The translations under genes and the position numbers were made by a program. Below the pieces are notes generated by a model. It had not been told where the DNA came from. It ran no database searches and saw only the letters and a list, made by a program, of their open reading frames with translations. From assembly GCF_001544975.2 (NCBI RefSeq), contig NZ_FCOG02000031.1, positions 17,735 through 81,734 of the forward strand: a DNA stretch of 64,000 bases, written 5' to 3'. Below are positions 42,894-51,638 of the stretch, piece by piece (position 1 is the stretch's first letter; each line of letters starts with the position of its first letter). This DNA is from Caballeronia arationis (lineage in GTDB: Bacteria > Pseudomonadota > Gammaproteobacteria > Burkholderiales > Burkholderiaceae).

Positions 42894-43775
42894 TCATTGC
42901 ACATCGGCGAGATCGATCTCGCCTTCGAAGACGGTTGTCGCGGGCCCGGCCATCAAAAGCGGCGCCGATTCGTCCGACGCGCCGGCCCAGGTGATCGTGA
43001 GCGTGCCGCCGTGCGTTTCGACGCGCACCGGCGAGTCGAGCAGGCCGCGCCGGATGCCCGCCGCGACCGCCGCGCAGGCGCCCGTGCCGCACGCGAGCGT
43101 TTCGCCCGCGCCGCGCTCGTAGACGCGCAGCTTCACCGAATGCCGGTCGACGATCTGCATGAATCCCGCGTTCACCTTGTTCGGAAAGCGCGCGTGCTTT
43201 TCGACGAGCGGGCCTTCGGCCAGCACCGGATAAGCCTCGACATCGTCGACGACCTGCACCGCGTGCGGATTGCCCATCGACACCGCCGAAATCCAGCGCC
43301 TTCCGCCTTCAAGGCCGTCGAGGTCGAGCGGCCAGAGCGTGTCGGCGCCTTCGCGGCGGCCTTCGAGCCCTTTCGAATCGAACGGCACGCGCCGCGGATC
43401 GAACACCGGCTGGCCCATGTCGACGACGACTTCGCCGTTTTCCAGCATCGTCAGGGTGATGACGCCGTGCTGCACCTGCACGCGCACGCTCGACGCGCCC
43501 GTGAGCCCGCGATCGCGCACGAACTTCACGAAGCAGCGCGCGCCGTTGCCGCAATGTTCGACCTCGCCGCCGTCGCAATTGAAGATGCGGTATTTGAAGT
43601 CGACGCCGTCGATGGTCGGCTTCTCGACAAGCAGCAACTGGTCCGCGCCGACGCCGAAATGCCGGTTCGCGAGCGCGCGCACCTGCGCCGCGCTTAGATT
43701 CAGCGGTTTCGTGTAGCCGTCGAGCACGACGAAGTCGTTGCCCGCGCCGTGCATCTTGGTGAATTTGAGTTTCAT
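42894..43775 (-). CDS. dapF: Diaminopimelate epimerase
   Basis: A 293-residue cofactor-independent racemase that interconverts LL- and meso-diaminopimelate for lysine and peptidoglycan. The two catalytic cysteines are Cys75 (EHCGNGARCF) and Cys229 (ETLACGTGACA); MHGAGNDFVVLD at the N-terminus is the family signature. A modest insertion with GLEGRREGADT lies around residues 136-150. It is 51 bp upstream of the DUF484 gene. Confidence 0.96.
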   Translation of the reverse strand: MKLKFTKMHGAGNDFVVLDGYTKPLNLSAAQVRALANRHFGVGADQLLLVEKPTIDGVDFKYRIFNCDGGEVEHCGNGARCFVKFVRDRGLTGASSVRVQVQHGVITLTMLENGEVVVDMGQPVFDPRRVPFDSKGLEGRREGADTLWPLDLDGLEGGRRWISAVSMGNPHAVQVVDDVEAYPVLAEGPLVEKHARFPNKVNAGFMQIVDRHSVKLRVYERGAGETLACGTGACAAVAAGIRRGLLDSPVRVETHGGTLTITWAGASDESAPLLMAGPATTVFEGEIDLADVQ

Positions 43776-43836
43776 GGCCGCTATTGTATGTGAGCGGGGC
43801 GTCGCGCACCGCTGGCCGGATGGCTAACGCCTGGCG

Positions 43837-44721
43837 TTAATAGAAGCCCGGGCCGCCCGGCGGACGCGTCTTGAAGCGCTTGTGGACCCAGTAATACTGC
43901 TCGGGAATGCGCGGAATCTGCTTTTCGATGAATTCGTTCATGCGACGCGCGTCGGCCACATCGTCGCCGGTCGGATAATTTTCCCAAGGTTTGAAGATCT
44001 TCAGCCGATAACCCTTGTAGCCGGGCAGCACCTCGCCGATGAACGGCACGACCTGCGCGTGACCCGCCTTCGCGAGCCGTCCGACGGCCGTCAGCGTGCA
44101 CGCCGGGATGCCGAAAAACGGCACGAACGCCGAATTGCGCATGCCGTAGTCCATGTCGGCGCCGAGCATCACGGGCTTGCGATCGCGCAGCCAGCGCAGC
44201 ACGACGCGCGCGCTGTCGGCGCGGCTCGCCATGTCGGCGCCGAAACGCGCGCGCTGCGCCTTCGCGAGTTCCTCGATCTGCGGGTTCGAGAACGGCTGAT
44301 AGAGCGAACCGCATTGCCGGTGCAGCGAATAGTTCAGGAAGATCGAGCCCGCTTCGATGCCGACGAAGTGCAGCCCGAGAAAGAGCGTCGGCGGCAGGTC
44401 GGGGTCGGCCAGGTCGACCGCGCTGTCGATCTGAATCAGCTTTTCGAGCTTTTTCGCCGATCCGAACCACTGGACGCTGCGTTCGACGTAGCTCCGGATC
44501 GCGTGCCGGAAGTGCAGCTGGGCGACTTCCTCGCGACGCTCGGGCGTCCAGTCGGGGAAGCACAGCGAGAGATTGGTATGGACAACGCGCTTTCTGCTGC
44601 TCGGAATCTGGTAGAGCAGCCAGCCAAGGCCGTCGCCGAAACGGGCGGTGATGCCGTAGGGCAGAATCGCGAGAAACTTCAGGAAGCCGACCGCGAGCGC
44701 AATCCCGATGCGGCCTAGCAT
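43837..44721 (-). CDS. Lipid A biosynthesis lauroyl-type acyltransferase (LpxL/HtrB family)
   Basis: A 294-residue single-pass inner-membrane acyltransferase. The hydrophobic N-terminus MLGRIGIALAVGFLKFLAIL anchors it; the catalytic HX4E motif is HFVGIE (GLHFVGIEAGS). The family also shows RVVHTNLSLCFPDWTPERREE and PFFGIPACT. It transfers a secondary acyl chain to lipid A precursors. The start at 44721 gives the normal length; an upstream ATG at 44808 adds a 29-residue non-conserved stretch. Divergent from metK. Confidence 0.9.
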   Translation of the reverse strand: MLGRIGIALAVGFLKFLAILPYGITARFGDGLGWLLYQIPSSRKRVVHTNLSLCFPDWTPERREEVAQLHFRHAIRSYVERSVQWFGSAKKLEKLIQIDSAVDLADPDLPPTLFLGLHFVGIEAGSIFLNYSLHRQCGSLYQPFSNPQIEELAKAQRARFGADMASRADSARVVLRWLRDRKPVMLGADMDYGMRNSAFVPFFGIPACTLTAVGRLAKAGHAQVVPFIGEVLPGYKGYRLKIFKPWENYPTGDDVADARRMNEFIEKQIPRIPEQYYWVHKRFKTRPPGGPGFY

Positions 44722-44800
44722 GACGGGCTCCGGCGAGGGGACGGCCGGTCGGAGCGGGACGAAAATGTAAGAGGGGCGAATAGCGACAAGCGTTCGGCTC

Positions 44801-44828
44801 TGTGACAAAGGACGGAAAACGCTATAAT
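44801..44828 (+). promoter_or_regulatory. metK promoter
   Basis: A perfect -10 TATAAT at 44823-44828 with a weak -35 (TGTGAC, 16-bp spacer). Transcription would begin near 44835, exactly at the start of the first leader stem. Confidence 0.7.
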
Positions 44829-44833
44829 AAAAC

Positions 44834-44985
44834 CTTCGCCGAGTTAATGGACAACTTGCGGGGCGAAGCCGGACGGTGCCGAAAGGTGCTGTCGGAATCA
44901 GTAATCCGCTAAAGCGTCGCCGCTTCAGACTCCAAAGAAGTCGGCTACGTGAGCAAACTAACCGTACTTAATGGAGTCTGAAGCG
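44834..44985 (+). promoter_or_regulatory. Structured metK leader with a Shine-Dalgarno-sequestering helix
   Basis: In order: stem CTTCGCC (44834-44840) with GGCGAAG (44862-44868); an 11-bp hairpin with a GAAA tetraloop (about 44869-44895); a GCTAAA segment (44908-44913); and a 13-bp perfect inverted repeat CGCTTCAGACTCC (44921-44933) / GGAGTCTGAAGCG (44973-44985). The 3' strand of the last repeat contains the metK GGAG ribosome-binding site and the first base of the GTG start. The layout is that of a translational riboswitch or attenuator. The first loop (GAGTTA..TTGCG) and GCTAAA recall SAM-II, but the pseudoknot pairing is not well supported. Confidence 0.6.
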
Positions 44986-46172
44986 TGTCAAACGATTACC
45001 TGTTTACCTCCGAATCCGTATCCGAAGGCCACCCGGACAAGGTCGCCGATCAAATCTCCGACGCCATCCTCGATGCCATCCTGGCTCAGGACAAGTATTC
45101 GCGCGTCGCGGCCGAAACCTTGTGCAACACCGGTCTCGTCGTCCTCGCGGGCGAAATCACGACCACGGCCAACGTCGACTACATCCAGATCGCGCGCGAA
45201 ACCATCAAGCGCATCGGCTACGACAACACCGACTACGGCATCGACTACCGCGGCTGCGCGGTGCTCGTCGCTTACGACAAGCAGTCGCCGGACATCGCGC
45301 AGGGCGTGAACACCGCCCACGACGACAACCTCGACCAGGGCGCCGGCGACCAGGGCCTGATGTTCGGCTACGCCTGCGACGAAACGCCCGAACTCATGCC
45401 GCTGCCGATCCACCTGTCGCACCGTCTGGTCGAGCGTCAGGCGAACCTGCGTCGTGACGGCCGCCTGCCGTGGCTGCGCCCGGACGCGAAGTCGCAAGTC
45501 ACCGTGCGTTACGTCGACGGCAAGGCGCATTCCATCGACACCGTCGTGCTCTCCACGCAGCACGCGCCGGAGATGGAACTCACGCAACTGCGCGAGGCGG
45601 TGATCGAGGAAATCATCAAGCCGACGCTGCCGGCCGAACTCATCAAGGGCGACATCAAGTTCCTGGTGAACCCGACCGGTCGTTTCGTGATCGGCGGTCC
45701 GCAAGGCGATTGCGGCCTGACGGGCCGCAAGATCATCGTCGACACCTACGGCGGCGCGGCGCCCCACGGAGGTGGCGCGTTCTCGGGCAAGGACCCGTCG
45801 AAGGTCGACCGCTCGGCGGCCTACGCCGGCCGTTATGTCGCGAAGAACATCGTCGCGGCGGGGCTCGCTTCGCGCGCGCTCATCCAGGTGTCGTACGCCA
45901 TCGGCGTGGCGCGCCCGACTTCGGTGATGGTCAATACGTTCGGCACCGGCCGCGTGTCGGACGCGGAGATCACGAAGCTCGTGCTCGAGCACTTCGACCT
46001 GCGTCCGAAGGGCATCATCCAGATGCTCGACCTGCTGCGTCCGATCTATGAAAAAACCGCGGCTTACGGCCACTTCGGCCGCGAAGAGCCGGAATTCTCG
46101 TGGGAATTCACGGACAAGGCGCTCGCGCTGGCGGAAGCCGCTGGCACGGAACCGGTGGTTCAAGTCGCTTAA
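44985..46172 (+). CDS. metK: S-adenosylmethionine synthetase
   Basis: A 395-residue enzyme making SAM from methionine and ATP. The start is GTG 44985 (MSNDYLFTSESVSEGHPDKVADQ), 8 nt after GGAG. Signatures: EGHPDK, GAGDQGLMFGYA, GGGAFSGKDPSKVDRSAAY. Full length. An overlapping ATG at 44971 in another frame is not a gene. It is preceded by a long structured leader and followed by a strong terminator, so it is monocistronic. Confidence 0.98.
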   Translation: MSNDYLFTSESVSEGHPDKVADQISDAILDAILAQDKYSRVAAETLCNTGLVVLAGEITTTANVDYIQIARETIKRIGYDNTDYGIDYRGCAVLVAYDKQSPDIAQGVNTAHDDNLDQGAGDQGLMFGYACDETPELMPLPIHLSHRLVERQANLRRDGRLPWLRPDAKSQVTVRYVDGKAHSIDTVVLSTQHAPEMELTQLREAVIEEIIKPTLPAELIKGDIKFLVNPTGRFVIGGPQGDCGLTGRKIIVDTYGGAAPHGGGAFSGKDPSKVDRSAAYAGRYVAKNIVAAGLASRALIQVSYAIGVARPTSVMVNTFGTGRVSDAEITKLVLEHFDLRPKGIIQMLDLLRPIYEKTAAYGHFGREEPEFSWEFTDKALALAEAAGTEPVVQVA

Positions 46173-46201
46173 AGCTCTGTCGGCGCCTTTGCGCTGCACG
46201 A

Positions 46202-46232
46202 AAAACCCGGCAAGTCTGCCGGGTTTTTTTTC
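46202..46232 (+). terminator. Terminator of metK
   Basis: 11-bp stem AAAACCCGGCA / TGCCGGGTTTT, AGTC loop, ending in a run of T residues. Confidence 0.95.
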
Positions 46233-46325
46233 GCCCGTCGCCCGGATGCGGCCCTTCGAAGCACTTCCGACGATGCGGTGCATTTCTTGCGCCTGCGTGA
46301 TCAGCATCGACCGGAGGGAACGCAC

Positions 46326-47444
46326 ATGCCGCTGGAAAAACTGTTGTCGCCGATCAGGGTCGGCGCGCTCGAATTGCCGAATCGCGTGGTGATGGCGCCG
46401 CTCACGCGCAACCGTGCGTCACAGCCGGGCGACGTGCCTGCCGAAATGAACGCGCGCTACTACGCGCAGCGCGCGGGCGCGGGCCTGATCGTGACGGAAG
46501 CCACGCAAATCTCGAAACAGGGACAAGGCTACTGGGGCGCACCCGGCATCTATTCCGATGCGCAGGAAGCCGGCTGGAAAGCGGTCGCCGGTGCGGTGCA
46601 CGCCAAGCAGGGACGCATCGCGCTGCAGTTGTGGCACGTCGGGCGCGTATCGCACCGGCTCGCGCAAGCGGACGGCGGCCAGCCGGTCGCGCCGTCCGCG
46701 ATCCGCGCGGAAAACACGCAGGTGTTCGTGAAGAGGGAAGACGGTTCGCTCGGCTTCATCGACGTAGACGAGCCGCGTTCGCTCGACACGGACGAGTTGC
46801 CGGGCATCGTCCTGCAATACGTCGATGCGACCAACCGGGCGAAGCGCGCCGGTTTCGACATGGTCGAGGTGCATGCGGCAAACGGCTATCTGCTACAGCA
46901 GTTCATGTCGACGAACACGAACCGGCGCACCGACGAATACGGCGGCAGCGTAAAAAACCGGGTGCGGCTGACGGTCGAGGTGCTGGAGGCCGTGGCGGGC
47001 GTGATGGGCGCGGATCGCGTGGGAATTCGCATCTCGCCGAACTTCGTCGGGTTCGACCTGAAGGACACGGAGAGCGAAGCGTCGTCGGTCTATCTCGCGA
47101 AGGAACTGAAGCGCATCGGTATCGCGTACCTGCATGTCGCCGAGCCGGACTGGGCGGGCGGCGAGCCGCTGTCGCATGATTTCCGCCGCGCGCTTCGCGA
47201 TGCATACGACGGCGCGATCATCGCGTGCGGCGAATATACGGTGGAGGAAGCGGAGATGCGTATCGAAAGCGGCGAGGCGGACGCCGTGGCATTCGGCCGC
47301 GCGTTTCTGGCGAATCCGGATCTCGTCGAGCGTTTCAGGCGCGGCGCGCAGCTCAACGAGCCGATCGAGGCGACTTTCTACGGCGGCGGCGAGGAAGGCT
47401 ACACCGATTATCCGACGCTCGACGAACTCGAACGCCGGACCTGA
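46326..47444 (+). CDS. Old Yellow Enzyme-family NADH:flavin oxidoreductase
   Basis: A 372-residue FMN-dependent TIM-barrel ene-reductase. Key residues: Thr27 in APLTRNR, the His183/Asn186 substrate pair in VHAANGYL, the QLWHVGR flavin motif and TDEYGG. It resembles NemA / xenobiotic reductase-type enzymes that reduce electrophilic alkenes, nitro compounds or nitrate esters. Physiological substrate unknown. The start ATG 46326 follows CGGAGGGA. There is no adjacent NemR-type repressor. Confidence 0.9.
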   Translation: MPLEKLLSPIRVGALELPNRVVMAPLTRNRASQPGDVPAEMNARYYAQRAGAGLIVTEATQISKQGQGYWGAPGIYSDAQEAGWKAVAGAVHAKQGRIALQLWHVGRVSHRLAQADGGQPVAPSAIRAENTQVFVKREDGSLGFIDVDEPRSLDTDELPGIVLQYVDATNRAKRAGFDMVEVHAANGYLLQQFMSTNTNRRTDEYGGSVKNRVRLTVEVLEAVAGVMGADRVGIRISPNFVGFDLKDTESEASSVYLAKELKRIGIAYLHVAEPDWAGGEPLSHDFRRALRDAYDGAIIACGEYTVEEAEMRIESGEADAVAFGRAFLANPDLVERFRRGAQLNEPIEATFYGGGEEGYTDYPTLDELERRT

Positions 47445-47453
47445 CGCTGACGC

Positions 47454-47813
47454 TCAGAAAGCCGCGAACGCGAACCAGCCGGCGCTGCTCGGTGCCAGCC
47501 GGCGCGGACGACGGCTCGTCTGCGCGGCGGCCTTGGCCTTGCGAACCGGCGCGCGCAACTGTGCCGGACGGCGCAGCAGCGCCTTCAGCGAAACGCGCCG
47601 CGACGCCGCGCGCACGCGCAGCGTGAGGAAGAATCCGCGAAACCAGGAGCGAATGCCGTCGACGGGATGCACGAACTTCAACTGCTCGGTGACGGCCTGC
47701 GTTCGGGCGGAGTGATGACGCAGCGCGCGGACGACTCCGCGTCGCGCGGGACGCGCCGCACGGGCGGCGACGCGGGTAACGCGGGTGAGACTCGAGGCGA
47801 ATCGGTTGGTCAT
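47454..47813 (-). CDS. Small Arg/Ala-rich hypothetical protein
   Basis: A 119-residue frame starting MTNRFASSLTRVTRVAARAAR. It is very basic (about 25 Arg) with a central more normal segment, TEQLKFVHPVDGIRSWFRGFFLTLRV, that could be a short amphipathic or membrane-associated helix. I do not recognise a family. Being in a high-GC genome it might be a chance frame, but no better gene occupies this stretch and it converges on the OYE gene with a 9-bp gap. Ribosome-binding site weak. Confidence 0.45.
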   Translation of the reverse strand: MTNRFASSLTRVTRVAARAARPARRGVVRALRHHSARTQAVTEQLKFVHPVDGIRSWFRGFFLTLRVRAASRRVSLKALLRRPAQLRAPVRKAKAAAQTSRRPRRLAPSSAGWFAFAAF

Positions 47814-48159
47814 GGCTCTATATGCGTCGGTTGAGCGGCGAAGTGTCGCGCTTCAACTCGACGATAGTCGTCTCAAAAAAGTCGTTCAATTGTTCGGTGA
47901 GAGTTCGAGCGCGCGGTGGCATCGAAAGTTGCACCGATTTGATGCGCGAAGATTACAAGACTATTGTGACCCCGGTAAGTACGCGTTTTCCCTGCGTTTT
48001 TATGAAAGAAGCGCTTCATACACGACGTTTTGAACTCCAAACTTTCCGCAGCGAAAAGCTCGAAAGCGTCTGCGGATTTACAATTGTGAATTCGCCCCTA
48101 ATTTGCCGTCAGCGTCCGTCGACGCGAAACCGCAAGCGCGCTTTACATGTGAGCTGGAA
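47814..48159. other. 346-bp gap before the PhyH gene
   Basis: Distinctly lower GC than its surroundings. Contains a palindromic ACAATTGT inside TTTACAATTGTGAATT near 48076-48091, including a -10-like TACAAT; probable promoter region of the downstream oxygenase. No convincing gene. Confidence 0.5.
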
Positions 48160-48936
48160 ATGTCTGAGCAATCGTCGTTGAAGTCGAAGAAGGAACAGGT
48201 CCGCCAGCTGCGCGAGACCGGCTATGTGATCGTTCCGGGGCTCGTGCCGCCGGCGCGCCGCGAGGCGCTGCTCGCGCTCGCCCGCCGGCAACTCGCCGAA
48301 GCCGCGCCTCCGGCCGAGTTCGAAGCCGATTTGAAATATCCGGGCGCGCCGGAATCGAAAGACGCGCCGGGCGGCCACACGGTGCGCCGACTGCTCGACG
48401 CCTACGTGCGTGATCCGCTCTTCGCCGACACCGCGACGTCGCCGGAAATTCGCGGCTGGATGGAGTTGTATTTCGGCGAGGAGTCGTTCCTTTCGCGCGC
48501 GCACCACAACTGCCTGATGACCAAGCATCCCGCGTACGGCAGCCTGACGGGCTGGCATCGCGATGTGCGCTACTGGGCGTTCGAACGCGACGATCTGGTG
48601 TCGGCGTGGATTGCGCTCGGCAAAGAGACGATTGAAAACGGCGCGCTCTGGTTCGTGCCGGGGTCTCACAAGCTTCCATTCACCTCGGAGCGCTTCGACG
48701 AAGCCAAGTTTTTCCGCTCCGACATCCCCGAGAACGAAGCACTGATCCGCACCGCCGTGTCGCCGGAACTGAAGGCGGGCGATGTCGTGTTCTTTCACTG
48801 CAACACGCTGCACTCGGCCGGCAAGAATCTCACCGATCAGGTGAAGTTCTCGCTCGTCTACACCTATCGCGGGGCGAGCAACGCGCCGCTGCCCGGCACG
48901 CGCTCGGCGGCCAAGCCGGAAGTGGCGCTGGCCTGA
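48160..48936 (+). CDS. Phytanoyl-CoA dioxygenase family protein
   Basis: A 258-residue Fe(II)/2-oxoglutarate-dependent oxygenase-like protein. The metal facial triad candidates are His133-Arg-Asp135 (GWHRDVRYW) and a C-terminal His at 218 (NTLHSAGKN), followed by basic residues that could bind 2-oxoglutarate. PhyH proteins hydroxylate fatty acyl-CoAs, ectoine, or other small molecules; the substrate here is unknown. Start ATG 48160 (MSEQSSLKSKKEQ); an in-frame ATG at 48103 adds an unconserved 19 residues. No biosynthetic neighbours. Confidence 0.87.
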   Translation: MSEQSSLKSKKEQVRQLRETGYVIVPGLVPPARREALLALARRQLAEAAPPAEFEADLKYPGAPESKDAPGGHTVRRLLDAYVRDPLFADTATSPEIRGWMELYFGEESFLSRAHHNCLMTKHPAYGSLTGWHRDVRYWAFERDDLVSAWIALGKETIENGALWFVPGSHKLPFTSERFDEAKFFRSDIPENEALIRTAVSPELKAGDVVFFHCNTLHSAGKNLTDQVKFSLVYTYRGASNAPLPGTRSAAKPEVALA

Positions 48937-48954
48937 ACCCTTTCGCCTCGGACT

Positions 48955-49158
48955 TTAGCGCCGGGAAGGAATCGTCAGGCCGATCAGCCCGACGAGCGTC
49001 GCGACCACGCCGCCTGCGATCAGCCAGATCGTTTTGTTGGTCGGCGAGCCGGTGAAAAAGCGCGCGACGTCGTTGCTGAGCGAATGAAACGACGTGCCGC
49101 CAAAGTAAAGCAGCACGATGCCGCCGACCAGGAGAACAGCGGAAATCGCCTTGAGCAT
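48955..49158 (-). CDS. DUF3185 small membrane protein
   Basis: 67 residues with two membrane helices (AISAVLLVGGIVLLYFGG; TIWLIAGGVVATLVGLIGL) separated by a short loop FFTGSPTNKT. I recognise the DUF3185 pattern. Function unknown. It lies downstream of the mechanosensitive channel gene on the same strand, 40 bp apart. Confidence 0.85.
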   Translation of the reverse strand: MLKAISAVLLVGGIVLLYFGGTSFHSLSNDVARFFTGSPTNKTIWLIAGGVVATLVGLIGLTIPSRR

Positions 49159-49198
49159 GGGTTCCTCTTTCTGAGATGGACGAAGGCGCGAGAGATTA

Positions 49199-50014
49199 CT
49201 AGGCGTTCGCGGGCGCGTCCAGTCTCGGTTCCGGCTCGGGCTTCGTCAGCGGCTGGATCTGCCGCAGCAGGTCGGCCTGGACGCTCGCGTGATCACTCGC
49301 TCGCGTCCACACGCCCACGTTCATCTTGACGCCGGTATCCGTGTAATCCGTTACCGCGATCCACGGCTTGGCCGGCACGTCGCCGATGCGCGGGTCGCTC
49401 GCCACCAGCTTTTGCAACTGTTCGAGCGCGTGCTCGACGCTCTGCGCGTGCGGCACGTGGAACGTCAGCACGACGCGACGCCGGTCGTTCGCGCTGAAGT
49501 TCGTCACCGGATTCGCCCAGATCGTGCTGTTCGGCACGAACATGATGACGCCGTCGGCTTTGGTGAGGCGCGTCGTGAACAAGCCGATTTCGTTCACCGT
49601 GCCGGCCGTGGTGCCGATGCCCTCGATGTAGTCGCCCACGCGGAACGGCCGCAAGAGCAGGAGCATCAGGCCCGCCGCGATGTTCTGCAGCGTGCCTTGC
49701 AGCGCGAGGCCGATGGCGAGGCCGGCGGCGCCGAGCACGGTCAGGATGCTCGCGGCCGCGATGCCGAACTTTCCGAGCGCGGCAACGATCGCGATGACGC
49801 GGATCGCCCAGAGCGCGAGGCTCGCGAGCACGGGCGTGAGCGTGGCGTCGGCGTTGGTGCGGCCGAGCGCGCGCCTCAGCGTATTCGCGACGCGGTTCGA
49901 GATCCACCAGCCGATCACGACGATCAGCAGCGCCATCAGGATATCGAAACCGTATTTGAGGCTAGCTGTCAGCAGCAGGTCGTAGGCGGGGCGAAGTTTC
50001 TGGATTGGGTCCAT
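49199..50014 (-). CDS. MscS-type small-conductance mechanosensitive channel
   Basis: A 271-residue channel with three membrane helices (about residues 17-45, 65-90, 95-130). TM3 carries the Gly/Ala-rich pore signature (SILTVLGAAGLAIGLALQGTLQNIAAGLMLLLLRPFRVGDYI). The cytoplasmic beta domain follows. It relieves hypo-osmotic stress. Start 50014 (MDPIQKLRPAYD) has AGGAG 8 nt upstream; the in-frame ATG at 50044 lacks one. Confidence 0.93.
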   Translation of the reverse strand: MDPIQKLRPAYDLLLTASLKYGFDILMALLIVVIGWWISNRVANTLRRALGRTNADATLTPVLASLALWAIRVIAIVAALGKFGIAAASILTVLGAAGLAIGLALQGTLQNIAAGLMLLLLRPFRVGDYIEGIGTTAGTVNEIGLFTTRLTKADGVIMFVPNSTIWANPVTNFSANDRRRVVLTFHVPHAQSVEHALEQLQKLVASDPRIGDVPAKPWIAVTDYTDTGVKMNVGVWTRASDHASVQADLLRQIQPLTKPEPEPRLDAPANA

Positions 50015-50246
50015 CGGTGATGCTCCTTGCTTGAAGATTTGCATTGGGCTTCGGGCGCTCGGGTTCGTTCCCCTTGCCCGCGCGGATCGGCTATCCGGCC
50101 GGTCTCACGGCCGGTCTCGAATAGCGGGACGCCGCCGCGCGGTCTGCGTCGTGCGGCGCAATTGGCTACCATGGCAGGCTGCGCGCTCGGGCAATGTCCG
50201 CAGCGGCGCTTTCGTCATCCGTTTAAATCGATCGAGGAAATCCGTC

Positions 50247-51290
50247 ATGGCTTATGAAGCAGCTTCCGAACGCTATTCGCAGATGGCTTACCGCACCTGC
50301 GGCAAGAGCGGCTTGAAGTTGCCGGCGTTGTCGCTGGGGCTCTGGCACAACTTCGGCGACAGCACGCCGATTTCCACGCAGCGCGACATCCTGCGCACGG
50401 CTTTCGATCTCGGCATCACGCACTTCGATCTCGCAAACAACTACGGCCCGCCGTACGGCAGCGCGGAGACCAACTTCGGGCGACTGTTCAAGGACGATTT
50501 CCGGCCGTATCGCGACGAACTGCTGATTTCGTCGAAGGCGGGCTGGGACATGTGGCCGGGCCCGTACGGACAGGGCGGCGGCTCGCGCAAGTACGTGCTC
50601 GCGAGCCTCGACCAGAGCCTGAAGCGCATGGGACTCGACTACGTCGACATCTTCTACTCGCATCGCTTCGACGCTGACACGCCGCTCGAGGAAACCGCCG
50701 GCGCGCTCGCGACCGCCGTGCACTCGGGCAAGGCGCTGTATGTTGGCATTTCGTCGTATTCGCCGGGCAAGACGCACGAAATGGCGCAGCTGCTCGCCGA
50801 GCACAAGGTGCCGCTTTTGATCCACCAGCCGTCGTACAACATGCTCAATCGCTGGATTGAGGAAGAATTGCTCGACACGCTCGACGACATCGGCGCGGGC
50901 AGCATCGCGTTCACGCCGCTCGCGCAGGGACTGCTCACCAGCAAATACCTGAACGGCATTCCGCAGGACGCGCGCGTCAACAAGCCGGGAGGCGGATCGC
51001 TGAAGGAAGAGCACCTGAGCGCCGAGAACATCGAACACGTGCGCAAGCTGAACGAACTCGCCGAGCGACGCGGCCAGAGTCTCGCGCAGATGGCCCTTGC
51101 CTGGGCGCTGCGCGGCGGCCGGGTGACTTCGGTGCTGATCGGCGCGAGCCGCGCGGAACAGGTTCGGGAGAACGTCGGCGCGCTGAAGAATCTCGACTTC
51201 ACCAGCGACGAACTCGCACAGATCGACCAGCATGCGCGCGAGGGCGGCATCAATCTGTGGGAAAAGCCTTCGACGGATCAGCGCATTTGA
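50247..51290 (+). CDS. Aldo/keto reductase (YghZ-like)
   Basis: A 347-residue NADPH-dependent reductase of the AKR14/YghZ group. TIM-barrel motifs: YRTCGKSGLKLPALSLGLWHNFG, LGITHFDLANNYGPPYGSAE (catalytic Asp/Tyr), SSKAGWDMWPGPYG (Lys), YVDIFYSHRFD (His), QPSYNMLNRW and the C-terminal SVLIGASRAEQVRENV. YghZ acts on L-glyceraldehyde 3-phosphate and methylglyoxal-like aldehydes; detoxification is likely. Start ATG 50247 after GAGGAAA. Confidence 0.92.
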   Translation: MAYEAASERYSQMAYRTCGKSGLKLPALSLGLWHNFGDSTPISTQRDILRTAFDLGITHFDLANNYGPPYGSAETNFGRLFKDDFRPYRDELLISSKAGWDMWPGPYGQGGGSRKYVLASLDQSLKRMGLDYVDIFYSHRFDADTPLEETAGALATAVHSGKALYVGISSYSPGKTHEMAQLLAEHKVPLLIHQPSYNMLNRWIEEELLDTLDDIGAGSIAFTPLAQGLLTSKYLNGIPQDARVNKPGGGSLKEEHLSAENIEHVRKLNELAERRGQSLAQMALAWALRGGRVTSVLIGASRAEQVRENVGALKNLDFTSDELAQIDQHAREGGINLWEKPSTDQRI

Positions 51291-51358
51291 GCCGGTGAGC
51301 GGCGGCTGGCGCTTCGCGCGCCAGCCTGACGCCAGCAGGGACATTCCTGGTTGCACTT

Positions 51359-51377
51359 GTTGAGAATTGTTATTATG
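51359..51377. promoter_or_regulatory. Candidate Fur box
   Basis: The segment reads GTTGAGAATTGTTATTATG on the plus strand; its complement aligns to GATAATGATAATCATTATC at about ten positions, including ATAAT. It is 400 bp from fpr and no siderophore or heme gene is adjacent, so the target is unclear. Confidence 0.3.
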
Positions 51378-51638
51378 CAGGCTCGGCGCGTTTTCCCATT
51401 CGCGGCCGGGCTGGCATCGTCATAGCGCGTTGTCTGCGTACGATGGCCTGCGCCTCCACGCCACACCGGCCGCAGGGCATTGCGCCACGTCAAAATGCGC
51501 GTCGCGCTAAAATAGCGGATTCCGCCGGGCTGCGGATCGGGCGGACGTCGGCAAATGAGCCGCACGAAAGCCGAATGCGAACCCAAACATGGGCGCATGC
51601 ATATGGCGCATGAGCGTTCGTAATAATCGCAAAATGCG

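Noticed and set aside
44971..45309. An ATG-started frame overlapping the metK start, possible leader peptide
   Set aside because: Out of frame inside metK, 112 codons with Pro/Thr/Ser/Arg-rich shadow composition; the metK GTG start has the proper product and spacing.
47822..48181. A 119-codon plus-strand frame running into the PhyH gene
   Set aside because: Overlaps the start of a well-supported gene, has no ribosome-binding site and no recognisable family; the lower-GC stretch is more likely a promoter region.
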